Counted from the first letter of the stretch, positions 1 to 9,195 are shown. The stretch: 64,000 nucleotides of DNA from CBDCBA01 sp965214125 (GCA_965214125.1 CBDCBA010000015.1:1-64000); one strand, 5' to 3'. Made by a program: numbers and translations. Notes: generated from the sequence alone by a model not told the origin.

Positions 1-581
1 CCCGGCTCGCGCGGGACGATCGGGCGCAGGCGGCGCATGACCTGCGGCTTGGCCTGGGGCGCCGGCGGGCGCAGCACGGTGCGGCCGACGCTGGGGTCGG
101 TGATGTCCGGCGGGGGCGGGGGCTTGCGCCGAAGCTTGACGCCCTCGCCCGACTCGGCGCGCCGCCGCGCCTCGCGGTCCTCCTGGAAGCGGGCCCACTC
201 CTGGCCCATCATCAGCTCGCGCAGGCTGCGCCCGCTGGCCGTGGGGTCGTCGGGTCCGCCGGTGGGGGTTGGGGGGGAGGAGAGGAAGTACGGGTCCTCC
301 TCCTCGGGCCGCTCGCTGGCGGGGTCGAGGGGCGGATACGGGGCAATCGACTCGAACTCGGCGATCGACGGCGGCTCGTCGACGTCGCTGCCGGACGGCT
401 CGGGCATCTCCTCCAGCGGCCGCGGCGCCCGCTCGCGTGGCCGCGCCGCCCGCTCGCGTGGCCGGCCGTGCCGCGAGGGGGCGTCGGCGAACTCGTACAG
501 GCTCGGCGCGTCCGGCTCACCCGCGGCGGCGGGCGGCGGCGTCGACTCGGCGGGAACGGATGTGCGGCTCGACTTGGACAT
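1..581 (-). CDS. Hypothetical Pro/Arg-rich protein, C-terminus beyond window
   Basis: I do not recognise this protein. The minus-strand frame starting at the ATG at 581 stays open for 193 codons to the left edge, so the C-terminus is missing. It starts MSKSSRTSVPAEST and is rich in Pro, Arg and acidic residues, with no visible membrane segment. A short arginine-rich repeat (RPRERAARPRERAPRP) lies near residues 40-55. A more ordered stretch with GRSLRELMMGQEWARF follows near residue 130, then a proline run. The composition suggests an intrinsically disordered cytoplasmic or linker-rich protein. It is divergent from gltA. Overlapping frames are open here too, but this is the one with protein-like rather than purely Arg/Ser/Pro composition. 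Confidence 0.55.
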   Translation of the reverse strand, partial: MSKSSRTSVPAESTPPPAAAGEPDAPSLYEFADAPSRHGRPRERAARPRERAPRPLEEMPEPSGSDVDEPPSIAEFESIAPYPPLDPASERPEEEDPYFLSSPPTPTGGPDDPTASGRSLRELMMGQEWARFQEDREARRRAESGEGVKLRRKPPPPPDITDPSVGRTVLRPPAPQAKPQVMRRLRPIVPREP

Positions 582-845
582 GTGGATCGCTCGTACGACA
601 AAGTCTCCCCCGCCACCCCCGCCACCCCGCCACCCTCTCTCTATGGCGAAGCCCGCGGCACGCCGGGGCCGCCGGTGGAGGGAATGCCGCGCGTCGATCG
701 TGCGCCGCGGGGCCGTTGTGTGCAAGACCATCCTTGCACTGCGGACGTTGGTGCGGCGTTGCAATCGCCCGTTCCCGCCTGTTCCCGCCTGTTCCCGCGG
801 CTTCAAGGCGTTTCGGGCCAGCGCAGGCGGGTCTACGATGCCACG
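582..845. other. Divergent intergenic region with short tandem repeats
   Basis: This 264-bp gap separates the divergent gene at 581 from gltA and must carry promoters for one or both. It contains a C-rich run of CCGCCACCC units near 608-635 and three tandem copies of GTTCCCGCCT at about 771-800. No clear -35/-10 pair was identified. Confidence 0.4.
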
Positions 846-2180
846 ATGACCGCCACCGCCTCTTCGCCGTCGCCCACCACCGACTCCACCACCGGTCCCA
901 CCACCGACTCCACTAACGCCACGCTGCAACTGGGGGGCGGGCGGTCAATTGACCTGCCGGCCATGGGCGGCTCCGAGGGTGAGCGGGCGGTCGACATCAC
1001 CAAGCTGCGCGGCCAGACGGGCGTCATCACGCTTGATCCGGGCTACCGCAACACCGGCAGTTGCACGAGCGACATCACCTTCATCAACCCTGAACAGGGC
1101 GTCCTGCGCTACCGCGGCTATCCGATCGAGCAACTGGCCGAGCACTGCTCGTTCCTGGAGACGGCCTACCTGCTCAGCTACGGCGAGTTGCCAAAAAAGG
1201 ATGAGCTCGACGCCTTCGAGAGCCGCGTGAAGGAGAACGCCGGCGTCGATGACCGGCTGCTGAAAATCCTCGACGGCTTCCCCGCCGACGCCAGCCCGAT
1301 GGCGATGCTGTCGGCCTGCATCAACGGGCTGTGCGGCTACCACCCGGAGGTGATGGAGGTCGATTACCGCGGTCACTTCGACGACTCGATGGCCAAGCTC
1401 ATCGGCAAGACCGCCACCCTCGGGGCGGCCATCAGCTGCCACGCCAAAGGCAAGTCGTGCGACATCGAGCCCGATGCGTCACTCGACTACACGGCCAACT
1501 TCCTGAACATGGGCTTCTCCCGCGACCCAAAGCCCGAGGTCGCCAAGGCGCTCGATTTGATCTTCCTGCTCCACGCCGACCACGAGCAGAACTGCTCGGC
1601 CAGCACGTGCCGCATGGTCGGGTCGAGCCACTGCAACCTGTTCGCCTCGTGCGCCGCGGCCGTGTGTGCCCTCTGGGGCCCGCTTCACGGCGGGGCGAAC
1701 GTGGAGATCATGAACCAGCTTCAGCAGATTCACGATGACGACGGCCTTGACCCCGACAGGTTCATCGCCGGCGTGAAGGAGAAGAAGTACCGCCTCTTCG
1801 GCTTCGGTCACCCGATTTACAAGAACTACGACCCGCGCGCCAAAATCCTCAAGAGCCAGGCCGACGCCGTGCTGAAGGCGATGAACCAGCAGGACGACCC
1901 GCTCTTGAAGATCGCCAAGCGACTCGAGGAGGTTGCCCTGGCCGACGACTACTTCGTCAGCCGCAACCTCTACCCGAACGTCGACTTCTACAGCGGCATC
2001 ATCATGCGGGCGATGGGCGTGCCGACGGACATGTTCACCGTCCTCTTCGCCGTCGGCCGCATGCCGGGCTGGATCGCGCAGTGGAAGGAAGTGCGCGACC
2101 AGAAGGGCAAGATCTACCGCCCGCGCCAGATCTACACCGGCCCAACCGAGCGCCAGGTCACGCCCGTCGCCCAACGGTGA
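846..2180 (+). CDS. gltA: Citrate synthase
   Basis: Citrate synthase condenses acetyl-CoA and oxaloacetate to citrate in the cytoplasmic TCA cycle. The product is 444 aa, the usual length of the bacterial type. The three catalytic neighbourhoods are visible: the His in LWGPLHGGANVE, the His in FGFGHPIYKNYDPRA and the Asp in YPNVDFYSG. The frame is open upstream to about 468, but homology starts around ITKLRGQTG, so the ATG at 846 was chosen. The first 35 residues are a Thr/Ser/Pro-rich extension. There is no strong Shine-Dalgarno. A protein kinase follows after 67 bp. Confidence 0.95.
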   Translation: MTATASSPSPTTDSTTGPTTDSTNATLQLGGGRSIDLPAMGGSEGERAVDITKLRGQTGVITLDPGYRNTGSCTSDITFINPEQGVLRYRGYPIEQLAEHCSFLETAYLLSYGELPKKDELDAFESRVKENAGVDDRLLKILDGFPADASPMAMLSACINGLCGYHPEVMEVDYRGHFDDSMAKLIGKTATLGAAISCHAKGKSCDIEPDASLDYTANFLNMGFSRDPKPEVAKALDLIFLLHADHEQNCSASTCRMVGSSHCNLFASCAAAVCALWGPLHGGANVEIMNQLQQIHDDDGLDPDRFIAGVKEKKYRLFGFGHPIYKNYDPRAKILKSQADAVLKAMNQQDDPLLKIAKRLEEVALADDYFVSRNLYPNVDFYSGIIMRAMGVPTDMFTVLFAVGRMPGWIAQWKEVRDQKGKIYRPRQIYTGPTERQVTPVAQR

Positions 2181-2247
2181 CGGCAGATCGGGTACAACGG
2201 GTGCCGCAGTTGGGGAAGTTCGTCCAGGGGCCGAGACCGCCGTCGCC

Positions 2248-4074
2248 ATGCCCGAGTCCAACGGAACGCCGCCCGAGCCTGCCCGGAACACGAGTGCCGC
2301 GCCGAACTGGCTCGGCAAGCGCGTGGGGCGGTTCAAGTTGCTTGGATTGCTCGGGCGCGGCGGGTACGGGCGGGTCTTTTTGGCCGAGGACACCGATTTG
2401 CACCGGCGCGTGGCGCTGAAGGTCATTACGCCCGACGCCGCCGCCAAAGCCGTCAAGCAGGACGCGGCCGATGACGGCTCGGAGGGGGAGGTTGGCGACG
2501 ACACCGCCGACCGGCTGGGGCGGCAGACGGTCGAGCAACTCGTTCGCGAGGCCCGCGCCGCGGCCCGGCTGGAACACCCCGGCATCGTCACCGTCTTCGA
2601 GGTCGGCCAGCTTCCGGCGTCCGGCGGGCGCGGGATGGGCGGCTTCATCGCGATGGAGTTGGCCGAGGGGGGCACGCTCCAGGAGCTCATCGACGCCGCC
2701 GGCCCGCTCGATGTCCGCCGCGCCTGCACGCTCGTCGCCGAGGCCGCCGAGGCGCTGCAGAGCGCCCATGACGTCGGCGTCGTCCACCGCGACGTCAAGC
2801 CCGCCAACCTGATGCTCGCCCGCAACGGCCGCGTGAAGGTGGCCGACTTCGGCCTGGCCGCCATCGACGACCCGAGCGACGGCCACCGCTACCGCCGCCT
2901 CGTCGGCACGCCGGCCTACATCGCGCCCGAGGTCGTGCTCGGCAACACCAGCGACGCCAAAAGCGATCAGTATTCCCTGGCGGCCACCCTCTTCGCCCTG
3001 CTCGCGGGCCGGCCGCCCTACGTCGGGGCGCGGCGCGACGTGCTCGACGCCCACGTCAACAAGGCCCCGCCCGCCCTGTCTGCCGTGCGGCCCGACGTCG
3101 ACCAGCGCCTCGCGGGCGTCATCCAGCGGGCGATGAGCAAAGACCCCGGTGGGCGCTTCGAGTCGATCGGCAAGCTCGGCAAAGCGCTGCGCGTCTTCAC
3201 CGTGCCGGCCGACCCGCCCGCGCCAACGCCCGCGCCGGCGCCGGCGCCGGCGATCTCGAACCAAACGGCGATCCGCGCGGCGTTGGAGGCGATTGAATCG
3301 GGCAGCATCCCCACCGGCTCGGGCCTGACCGCCGAGGGGTTGGCCTCCATGCTCGACTCGGCCGCGATCGACGCGCTGCGGCGCAGGAAACGCCAACGCA
3401 AGGTCGCCACCTTCGCCAGCGTCTGCGTCGGCCTTGCTGCCGTCGGCGGGCTGCTGTCGTTCGCGATCTGGATGACCCGCGACACGCCTGTCGCGCAGGG
3501 TCCGGCGTCCGTTGAGCCACCGGCCACCACGCCCCCCGCCGTCGCGGACGACGAGCCGGCCGCGACGCTGCCGCCGGCGCCGATCGTCAGCACCGCGCCG
3601 CCCCAAGGCACCCCGCGCGACGAGGGGAATACCGTCGATCACGGCGAACGCGAGCAGTTGGCCGCCTACCGCGACAGGAACGTTCCCGACGATCCGCCCG
3701 CGCCCGAGACAACGATCTCGCCGCTCGATTACGACGGCCTGCTCTCCATCGCCAATGACCAGCACCCCGACTTTCCCGACGGACGGGCGAGCGTGGAAGG
3801 CGTCGTCAGCCACGCCCGCACGAGCAGCTCGGGCAAGGTCTTTCGCCTCTACTTCGAGGGCAGCCAGCGCGGGCGCAGCTTCGCGGTCGTCTGGTTCCCG
3901 CAGACCTTCCCCGCGATGCAGGAGGCCTTCGGCGGCACGGACGGCGACGCCCTTTTCCGCGAGCGTATCCGCGTGACGGGCACCGTCGTGCTCGCCCCCG
4001 AGGGATATCCGGAAATTATCGTCAGCGACCCATCGCAAATCACCGTGCTGCGGCGCGAGGCGGCGTCCGAATAA
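2248..4074 (+). CDS. Membrane-anchored Ser/Thr protein kinase with extracytoplasmic OB-like domain
   Basis: This is a Hanks-type Ser/Thr kinase of 608 aa. The N-terminal kinase domain (residues about 28-315) has the glycine loop GRGGYGRV (36-43), the lysine of VALK (58), HRDVKPAN (180), DFG (200) and APE (226), so it looks active. An acidic insert occupies residues 66-92 in the N-lobe. After a Pro/Ala linker there is one membrane segment (about 386-409), so the last 200 residues should lie outside the membrane. That part ends in a beta-rich domain (about 510-605) whose pattern (VEGVVSHAR, SSGKVFRLYF, RIRVTGTVV) suggests an OB fold; this is my inference. It may follow gltA in one transcript. 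Confidence 0.88.
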   Translation: MPESNGTPPEPARNTSAAPNWLGKRVGRFKLLGLLGRGGYGRVFLAEDTDLHRRVALKVITPDAAAKAVKQDAADDGSEGEVGDDTADRLGRQTVEQLVREARAAARLEHPGIVTVFEVGQLPASGGRGMGGFIAMELAEGGTLQELIDAAGPLDVRRACTLVAEAAEALQSAHDVGVVHRDVKPANLMLARNGRVKVADFGLAAIDDPSDGHRYRRLVGTPAYIAPEVVLGNTSDAKSDQYSLAATLFALLAGRPPYVGARRDVLDAHVNKAPPALSAVRPDVDQRLAGVIQRAMSKDPGGRFESIGKLGKALRVFTVPADPPAPTPAPAPAPAISNQTAIRAALEAIESGSIPTGSGLTAEGLASMLDSAAIDALRRRKRQRKVATFASVCVGLAAVGGLLSFAIWMTRDTPVAQGPASVEPPATTPPAVADDEPAATLPPAPIVSTAPPQGTPRDEGNTVDHGEREQLAAYRDRNVPDDPPAPETTISPLDYDGLLSIANDQHPDFPDGRASVEGVVSHARTSSSGKVFRLYFEGSQRGRSFAVVWFPQTFPAMQEAFGGTDGDALFRERIRVTGTVVLAPEGYPEIIVSDPSQITVLRREAASE

Positions 4075-4087
4075 CGCCGCGCTGCCG

Positions 4088-4984
4088 TCAGCCGCCGGCC
4101 AGAGCGGCGCGGAGGCGACCCTGAACGCCTTCGAGCCGCTCGGTCGCCTCGTCCGCGGAGCAGGCGAAGCGCGCCATCACGACGGCCATTTTCACGTGTC
4201 CGCCGGCGGCGTCGAGCAGGCGATGGGCCTCCGCCCGGTCGACGCCAGCGAGGTCCATCACCAGCCGCGCCGCCCGGTCGATGAGCTTCGCGTTGCTGGC
4301 TTTGAGATCCACCATCCGGTTGCCGTGCGTCTTGCCGAGCAGCACCATCGCCGTCGTCGTGACCTGGTTCAGCACGAGCTTCGTCGCCGTGCCGGCCTTG
4401 AGGCGTGTGCTGCCGGTGACAACCTCCGGTCCAGTGATCGGGCGAATCTCGAGGTCGGCCGTCGCTTGGCCGTCGCCGGGACCGACGCAGGCGAGGAAGA
4501 CGGTGGCCGCCCCGCGCTCCTTCGCGCGATCGAGCGCGCCGCGCACGAATGGTGTCGTCCCGCCGGCGGCGATGCCGAAGGCGACGTCAATCTTCCCGAT
4601 TTCCAGTGAATCAACCGCCGCCGCCCCGCCGCTGGGCGAATCCTCGGCCCCCTCCTGCGCCACGAACATCGCCTCGCGCCCGCCGGCGATCACGCCCTGG
4701 ACCTGCTGTGGGTCGGCCCGGAACGTCGGCGGGATCTCGCTCGCGTCGAGCACGCCGAGGCGGCCGCTCGTGCCGGCGCCGAAGTAGACCAGCCGCCCGC
4801 CTTTGCTCAGCCGATCGGCCACGAGTTCTGCGACCTTCGCCACGTCCGCTTGCACCTTCGCGACGGCCTCAACGGCGCGGCGATCCTGCTCGTTCATCAC
4901 GCCGACGATGTCCTCGGCCGACAGTTCGTCCAGCCGCTCGCTTTCGGGCAGTCGCTGTTCGGTCGGCAGGTGAGAGCGATCCAC
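4088..4984 (-). CDS. murQ: N-acetylmuramic acid 6-phosphate etherase
   Basis: MurQ cleaves the lactyl ether of MurNAc-6-phosphate to GlcNAc-6-phosphate plus D-lactate in peptidoglycan recycling. The 298-aa product has the SIS-domain signature GAGTSGRLGVLDASE near residue 70 and the family motifs TGSTRLKAGTATK and NRMVDLKASNAKL. The start is a GTG at 4984. It converges with the kinase gene and is followed upstream by the anmK locus on the same strand, which supplies its substrate pathway (anhydroMurNAc to MurNAc-6-P to GlcNAc-6-P). A long hairpin repeat lies between the two genes. Confidence 0.94.
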   Translation of the reverse strand: MDRSHLPTEQRLPESERLDELSAEDIVGVMNEQDRRAVEAVAKVQADVAKVAELVADRLSKGGRLVYFGAGTSGRLGVLDASEIPPTFRADPQQVQGVIAGGREAMFVAQEGAEDSPSGGAAAVDSLEIGKIDVAFGIAAGGTTPFVRGALDRAKERGAATVFLACVGPGDGQATADLEIRPITGPEVVTGSTRLKAGTATKLVLNQVTTTAMVLLGKTHGNRMVDLKASNAKLIDRAARLVMDLAGVDRAEAHRLLDAAGGHVKMAVVMARFACSADEATERLEGVQGRLRAALAGG

Positions 4985-4992
4985 TTCCGACC

Positions 4993-5070
4993 GTAGCAGA
5001 GGCCTCCGGCCTCTGCCCGACCTTGCGAGTCCACCTCGGCACGCGGGCAGAGGCCGGAGGCCTCTGCTAC
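4993..5070. repeat. REPIN-like nested hairpin 1 (GTAG-capped)
   Basis: Arms 4993-5019 and 5044-5070 are perfect 27-nt inverted repeats with a 24-nt loop. Each arm is itself a small hairpin (CAGAGGCC/GGCCTCTG) preceded by GTAG, the arrangement of a REPIN made from two inverted REP units. The right arm supplies the TAG stop of anmK (5067-5069 on the minus strand). Confidence 0.85.
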
Positions 5071-6251
5071 GGCCGGATTGGCCGCGGGGTCACGCTCCCG
5101 AGCACCACGCGGCGGCTGGCCCCGGTGGCCGAGGGAATGTTCGACGGCTCGCCATCAAGCGTCGCCGCCCCGAGCACCGCGAAACACGCCGCCTCGCGGG
5201 CCTGGGCGGGAAGGCCGAGTTCATCCGTCACGCGGACAATCGGCGGACGGTGGTGCCCACGCGTTCGAAGGACCATTTTTCGTAGCCCCGCCATCAACGC
5301 CGTGTTCTTCACTCCCCCACCAGCGACGATGAGCTTGTGTGGCGTGCCGTGCTTGCGAATATCGCGGGCAATGCTTGAGGCGACGACCGCCGCTGCCGTT
5401 GCAAGCAAGTCGTCTAGCGGCACCCTCGTCCATCACGATCCGCTTGCGTCGGTAGACGTTCTCAAACCACTCGACCATCTCCGAGGTATCTGTTGACTTT
5501 GGCGGGACGCTTCGCGAAGTAGGAGCGGGCGCGGGCGCAAGTCTCCACGATGGTTTGGTTTGGGGTGCCGCGGCTTGCGAGTTCGCCGTTGCAGTCGACG
5601 CCATCCGACTCCGGGCGACGCACCCGCATCAGGTGATCGCTCAGGCAGCATCCCGGCCCCGTGTCGAAGGCGGTGACGTGGTCTATCTGCGCGTACGCGG
5701 GCAGATACGTCACATTTGCGATGCCGCCAAGGTTGAGGACTACGCGGCGACGTGGATTTCCGGCGGAAGAAAACCCAGTCGCCGAACGGCACCAGCGGCG
5801 CGCCCTGGCCGCCGGCGGCGCAGTCGGCGCGGCGGAAGTCGCTCACGACCGCCATGCCGACCTCCGCCGCAAGCAGGGAGGGGTCGAGCCACTGGATCGT
5901 GTCCGGCGGGTCGTGAAACAACGTCTGCCCGTGCGCGGCGACGGCGGCGACGTCGCTCGACTTCGTGTTCGACTGCTCGAGCAGTCGCGTCACCGCCGCC
6001 GCGTATGCGAGCGTGAGCGTGCGGCCGAGCTCCGCCAGCTCGCGGAACGAGCAGCCGCCGGCCTCGCGGATTTCCAGAAGGTTTCGGCGGAACTCGGGCT
6101 CGAAGCTCGTCTCGACGTGATCGATGTACGCGGCCGTCATCGCGTCGCCACGGCCGGCGATGCGGACGAGGGCCGCGTCGACGCCGTCGCAGCTCGTGCC
6201 GCTCATCGCCCCGATCACGAGGCGGCCGGTTTGGGTTTGCCCTGTTGCCAC
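5067..6251 (-). pseudogene. anmK: Anhydro-N-acetylmuramic acid kinase, broken by three frameshifts
   Basis: AnmK phosphorylates 1,6-anhydroMurNAc during cell-wall recycling, upstream of MurQ. The whole protein can be traced but in three frames. The N-terminus (GTG at 6251; GAMSGTSCDGVDAALVR) runs to GDWVFF near 5770. The middle (RRVVLNLGGIANVTYLPA, AFDTGPG, YFAKRPAK) is in the next frame to about 5505. KSTDTSEMVEWFENVYRR follows one frame on to about 5425. The end (PLDDLLATAAAVVASSIARDI to the stop at 5067) returns to the first frame. Each step equals one extra base in a short homopolymer: TTTT, AAA and GGG in coding sense. It is therefore either a recent pseudogene or a locus with assembly errors; all domains are otherwise preserved. 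Confidence 0.88.
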
Positions 6252-6306
6252 GCGGGCGAAAGCTTATACTCGGCGCGTGACTGACGTACCCGCCCGGAGG
6301 CCTCCC

Positions 6307-6750
6307 ATGCGCGACACCGACAACTGCGACGATTGCGGCGACTTCGGCGATCTGCCCTTCGCGGCCTCGCCCCTCGCCGCGGCGATGGCCGCCGGCGAGG
6401 AGGCGGCCGGCGAGAGCGAGGGCGGCACCGGCGTGGCCGAGCCCAAGCCGGCCAAGCCCAAGAAAAAGCCCAAGGCCTCCCGCAAGACCAAGCCCAAAAA
6501 GCCGCCGTCGAAGATGCTGCCGCCCTACCGCGTGCTGCTCCACGACGACCCCGACAACTACGCCGACGTCGTCGCCAAGACCATCGTCGAGCTCACCCCC
6601 CTCGACATGGAGGAGGCCAAGCGCGTCACGATCGAGGCCGACCAGGAGGGCGTGAGCCTCGTGCTCGTCACCCACAAGGAGCGCGCCGAGCTTTACCAGG
6701 AGCAATTCAAAAGCTGCTCGCTCACCGTCACAATCGAGCCGGCCGAATGA
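6307..6750 (+). CDS. clpS: ClpS-like ATP-dependent protease adaptor with N-terminal extension
   Basis: ClpS delivers N-degron substrates to the ClpAP/ClpCP protease. The last 70 residues of this 147-aa protein match the ClpS fold (PPYRVLLHDDPDNYADVVAKTI, then VTIEADQEGVSLVLVTHKERAELYQEQF). The first 75 residues are an unusual acidic, Gly-rich then Lys/Pro-rich extension; ClpS is normally about 100 aa. Aligned by eye to E. coli ClpS, the pocket Asn34 corresponds to His while the two following Asp remain, and His66 corresponds to Asp, so specificity may differ. The ATG at 6307 has a CGGAGG Shine-Dalgarno 6 bp upstream. Its stop overlaps the next start as ATGA. Confidence 0.8.
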   Translation: MRDTDNCDDCGDFGDLPFAASPLAAAMAAGEEAAGESEGGTGVAEPKPAKPKKKPKASRKTKPKKPPSKMLPPYRVLLHDDPDNYADVVAKTIVELTPLDMEEAKRVTIEADQEGVSLVLVTHKERAELYQEQFKSCSLTVTIEPAE

Positions 6751-8351
6751 GCGCGGGGCGGGCGCGCCTCTGGACACTCGGCCCGGCGACGCTGGGCATG
6801 CTGCTCTACGCGGTCACGCTCGCGGGCACCTACGTCTACGACGACGCGAGCGTGATCGCGATGGACCCGCGCGTGAGCGACCCGTCGCTGTGGGGCCGCT
6901 TCTTCACCGAGACGTACAACGCGGGCGTCGACAACCTGTGGCGGCCGCTCACGAGCCTGAGCTTTGCGCTCCAGGCGCAGCTTCACGGTGTGGGCGACGG
7001 GGCGGCGCTCTTCTTCCACGCGGTCAACGTGCTGCTGTACGGCGGCGTGATCTGGCTCGTCACGCGCCTGGCGGTGCGGCTGACGGACGTGCGCGTCGGC
7101 GGCGTGGTGGGGCTGCTGTTCGCGGCGCAACCGGTGCACGTGGAGGCCGTCGCGGGCTTGGTGGGACGCTCCGAGTTGTTGTGCGGCGTCGGCATGTTCG
7201 GCGCGCTGCTCTTGGCCACAAGCGACCGGCCGCTGACGTGGCGGCGTTGCCTGGCGATCAGCGGGCTGACGTTCCTGAGCATCGGCGCGAAGGAGCAGGG
7301 CCTGGTCACGTCCGCCCTGCTGCTGGCGTGGTTCGTCCTGCGTCGCTGGCTGGCGCCGACGCTGACCGCATCGCCGACGCCGGCCGAGGCGGTCGAGCTG
7401 GACTACGCGACACCTGTAAGAACGAGCACCGGCGGACAGCGGCTGACGCTCTGCCTCGTCCTGCCGCTGGCGGTCTACCTGTTCTACCGCGAGCAGGTCT
7501 TTCCGTTCGGCTGGCCACGCAACCTGCTGGACGAGTCGATCCAGCCCCTGATCCTCGCCGACGGCCGCGATCGCTGGCTGATCCCCCTGGCCCTGCTCGG
7601 CCGCGCGACGCAGCTACTCCTCGCGCCCTGGGCCCTCTCGCTCGACTACGGCCTGAACGTCACGACGCCGACGCAGTCGCTTGCCGACCCGTACCTCTGG
7701 CTCGGCGCCGCGACGCTTCTGGCTTGGTTCCTGGGCTTCGGCATCGCCCTCGCGAGGCGCCACCTGATCGAGGCCTTCGCCCTGCTCGGGCTGGCGCTGA
7801 CGTACCTGCCGGCGAGCAACGGGCCGACGGTGATCGGCACGATCTTCGGCGAACGGCTGCTGTTCCTGCCAAGCGCTTTCTTCGTGCTCTACCTCGCCCT
7901 GCTCGCCCGCCGGCTGCCGAAGGGGTGGGCCAAGGCATTGCTCGCGGTTGCGTTGGTGGCGGGGTCGGGCCAGACGCTGCGGTACGCGCTGCTGTGGACT
8001 GACTCGCTGGCGCTCTACGAACACCAGGCGCGGGTGCGGCCCGACAGCGTGCGATCCTGGATGCTCCTGGCCGACGGGTACCGGCAAATCGGCGACCTCG
8101 ACCGCGCCGCCGACGCCGCCCGGCGGGGCACCGAGGTGGCGCCGGGCTACTGGTCCAACTGGATGCAGCGGGCCGACATCGAGGCCGACCGCGGGCGATG
8201 GAACGACGCCCGGCGTTTCGCGACGCGGGCCTTCGACAACAAGCCGATCACGGTCACCGCGGGCCTGCGGACGGAGATCCGCAAGCGGGCGATCGAGGCG
8301 CAGCGCCGGGATGAGGCCGCGACGCAACCAGCCGCCCGCCCCGCCGATTAA
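6747..8351 (+). CDS. Multi-pass membrane protein with C-terminal TPR (TMTC/PMT-like)
   Basis: This 534-aa integral membrane protein has about ten hydrophobic segments. The N-terminal pattern YDDASVIAMDPRV, NLWRPLTSLSFALQAQ, FFHAVNVLLYG and QPVHVEAVAGLVGRSELL resembles TMTC-type, PMT-superfamily O-glycosyltransferase-like proteins, in which the acidic DD faces the outside. The C-terminal 100 residues after the last membrane segment look like tetratricopeptide repeats (SWMLLADGYRQIGDLDRAADAAR, NWMQRADIEADRGRWNDARRF). It overlaps clpS by 4 bp, so the two are probably translationally coupled. The glycosyltransferase role is inferred from topology. Its 3' end overlaps the convergent tilS by about 98 bp. 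Confidence 0.75.
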   Translation: MSAGRARLWTLGPATLGMLLYAVTLAGTYVYDDASVIAMDPRVSDPSLWGRFFTETYNAGVDNLWRPLTSLSFALQAQLHGVGDGAALFFHAVNVLLYGGVIWLVTRLAVRLTDVRVGGVVGLLFAAQPVHVEAVAGLVGRSELLCGVGMFGALLLATSDRPLTWRRCLAISGLTFLSIGAKEQGLVTSALLLAWFVLRRWLAPTLTASPTPAEAVELDYATPVRTSTGGQRLTLCLVLPLAVYLFYREQVFPFGWPRNLLDESIQPLILADGRDRWLIPLALLGRATQLLLAPWALSLDYGLNVTTPTQSLADPYLWLGAATLLAWFLGFGIALARRHLIEAFALLGLALTYLPASNGPTVIGTIFGERLLFLPSAFFVLYLALLARRLPKGWAKALLAVALVAGSGQTLRYALLWTDSLALYEHQARVRPDSVRSWMLLADGYRQIGDLDRAADAARRGTEVAPGYWSNWMQRADIEADRGRWNDARRFATRAFDNKPITVTAGLRTEIRKRAIEAQRRDEAATQPAARPAD

Positions 8352-9195
8352 CACGCACGCCGCCGGCAAAGTCGCACGCCCGCGGCCCGGCGGCGTCGGC
8401 GAGGGCGAGCAGCCGGTCGACCGCCCCAGGCGACGCCGCGGCCTCGGGCACGCCCCGCGCCACCAGCCACCGCCGCCCCGCCCGGCGCTGCAGCGGCTCG
8501 GCGAGGCTGGCCAGGGCGGAAAGGGTCGGTTCTTCCGGCAAAACCGGCGTAACCGCGTCGAGCGCCGCCTCGGCGCCCGCGGCGGCTTCGGCCAGATCAA
8601 GCAGCGCCGCCGTCGCCTCGGGACGGTCGGCGAGCGCGGCACGCAGAACGTTTCGCGGCGTCACGGGCTGTGCGTTGCTCGCGTCCTCCCGCCAAGCAAT
8701 GCCCGGTTGCGCGAGGAAGGCCCGCAGCGTCGCACGCTGAACGTTCAGCAACGGCCGCACCACGCGCAGGCCGACGACGACGCGATCGAAGCGCAGCGGC
8801 GCCAGGCCCATCGTGGCGCTGCGCGGGCTGCCGCGAAGCAGGCGCAGCGCGAGCGTCTCGGCGACATCGTCGGCGTGGTGCGCCAGGAGCACACCCGACA
8901 GATCGCCCGCGGCCTCGGTGAAGAGGCGCATCCGCTCGCGCCGCCACGCCCCCTCGCCGCGGGCAGTCGGATCGGCGCTCAATACACGGCACGGCAGCGA
9001 CTCGTCCGTTGCCAGTTGTTCGACGAACCGCGCGTCCCCGGCCGACGCCCCGCCGCGCGTGTGGTGGTCGACGTGAAGCACGACCAGATCCCGCGCGCGG
9101 CCGGCTTCAAGTAGGGCCATGAGCAGCGCGACGCTGTCGGCCCCGCCGCTGACGCCCACGCCCCAGCGGCCCGGCGGAACGCGGGCGATGGCCAT
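8254..9195 (-). CDS. tilS: tRNA(Ile)-lysidine synthetase
   Basis: TilS ligates lysine to C34 of the CAU-anticodon tRNA-Ile using ATP. The PP-loop motif GVSGGADSVALL is present near the N-terminus, followed by LVVLHVDHHTRGGAS and LLAHHADDVAETLALRLLRG, the standard N-type ATP-pyrophosphatase blocks. From the ATG at 9195 the product is 313 aa and the PP-loop begins at residue 16. A GTG at 9213 would add six residues and is also plausible; the frame is open to 9300 but would then overlap the divergent epimerase start. The C-terminal part is shorter and less conserved than in E. coli TilS. Confidence 0.88.
   Translation of the reverse strand: MAIARVPPGRWGVGVSGGADSVALLMALLEAGRARDLVVLHVDHHTRGGASAGDARFVEQLATDESLPCRVLSADPTARGEGAWRRERMRLFTEAAGDLSGVLLAHHADDVAETLALRLLRGSPRSATMGLAPLRFDRVVVGLRVVRPLLNVQRATLRAFLAQPGIAWREDASNAQPVTPRNVLRAALADRPEATAALLDLAEAAAGAEAALDAVTPVLPEEPTLSALASLAEPLQRRAGRRWLVARGVPEAAASPGAVDRLLALADAAGPRACDFAGGVRVNRRGGRLVASRPHPGAAPRSPACGSPSAGPR

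Noticed and set aside
771..800. Three tandem 10-bp repeats upstream of gltA as an operator or iteron set
   Set aside because: Too few and short to support a function; recorded only as part of the intergenic region.
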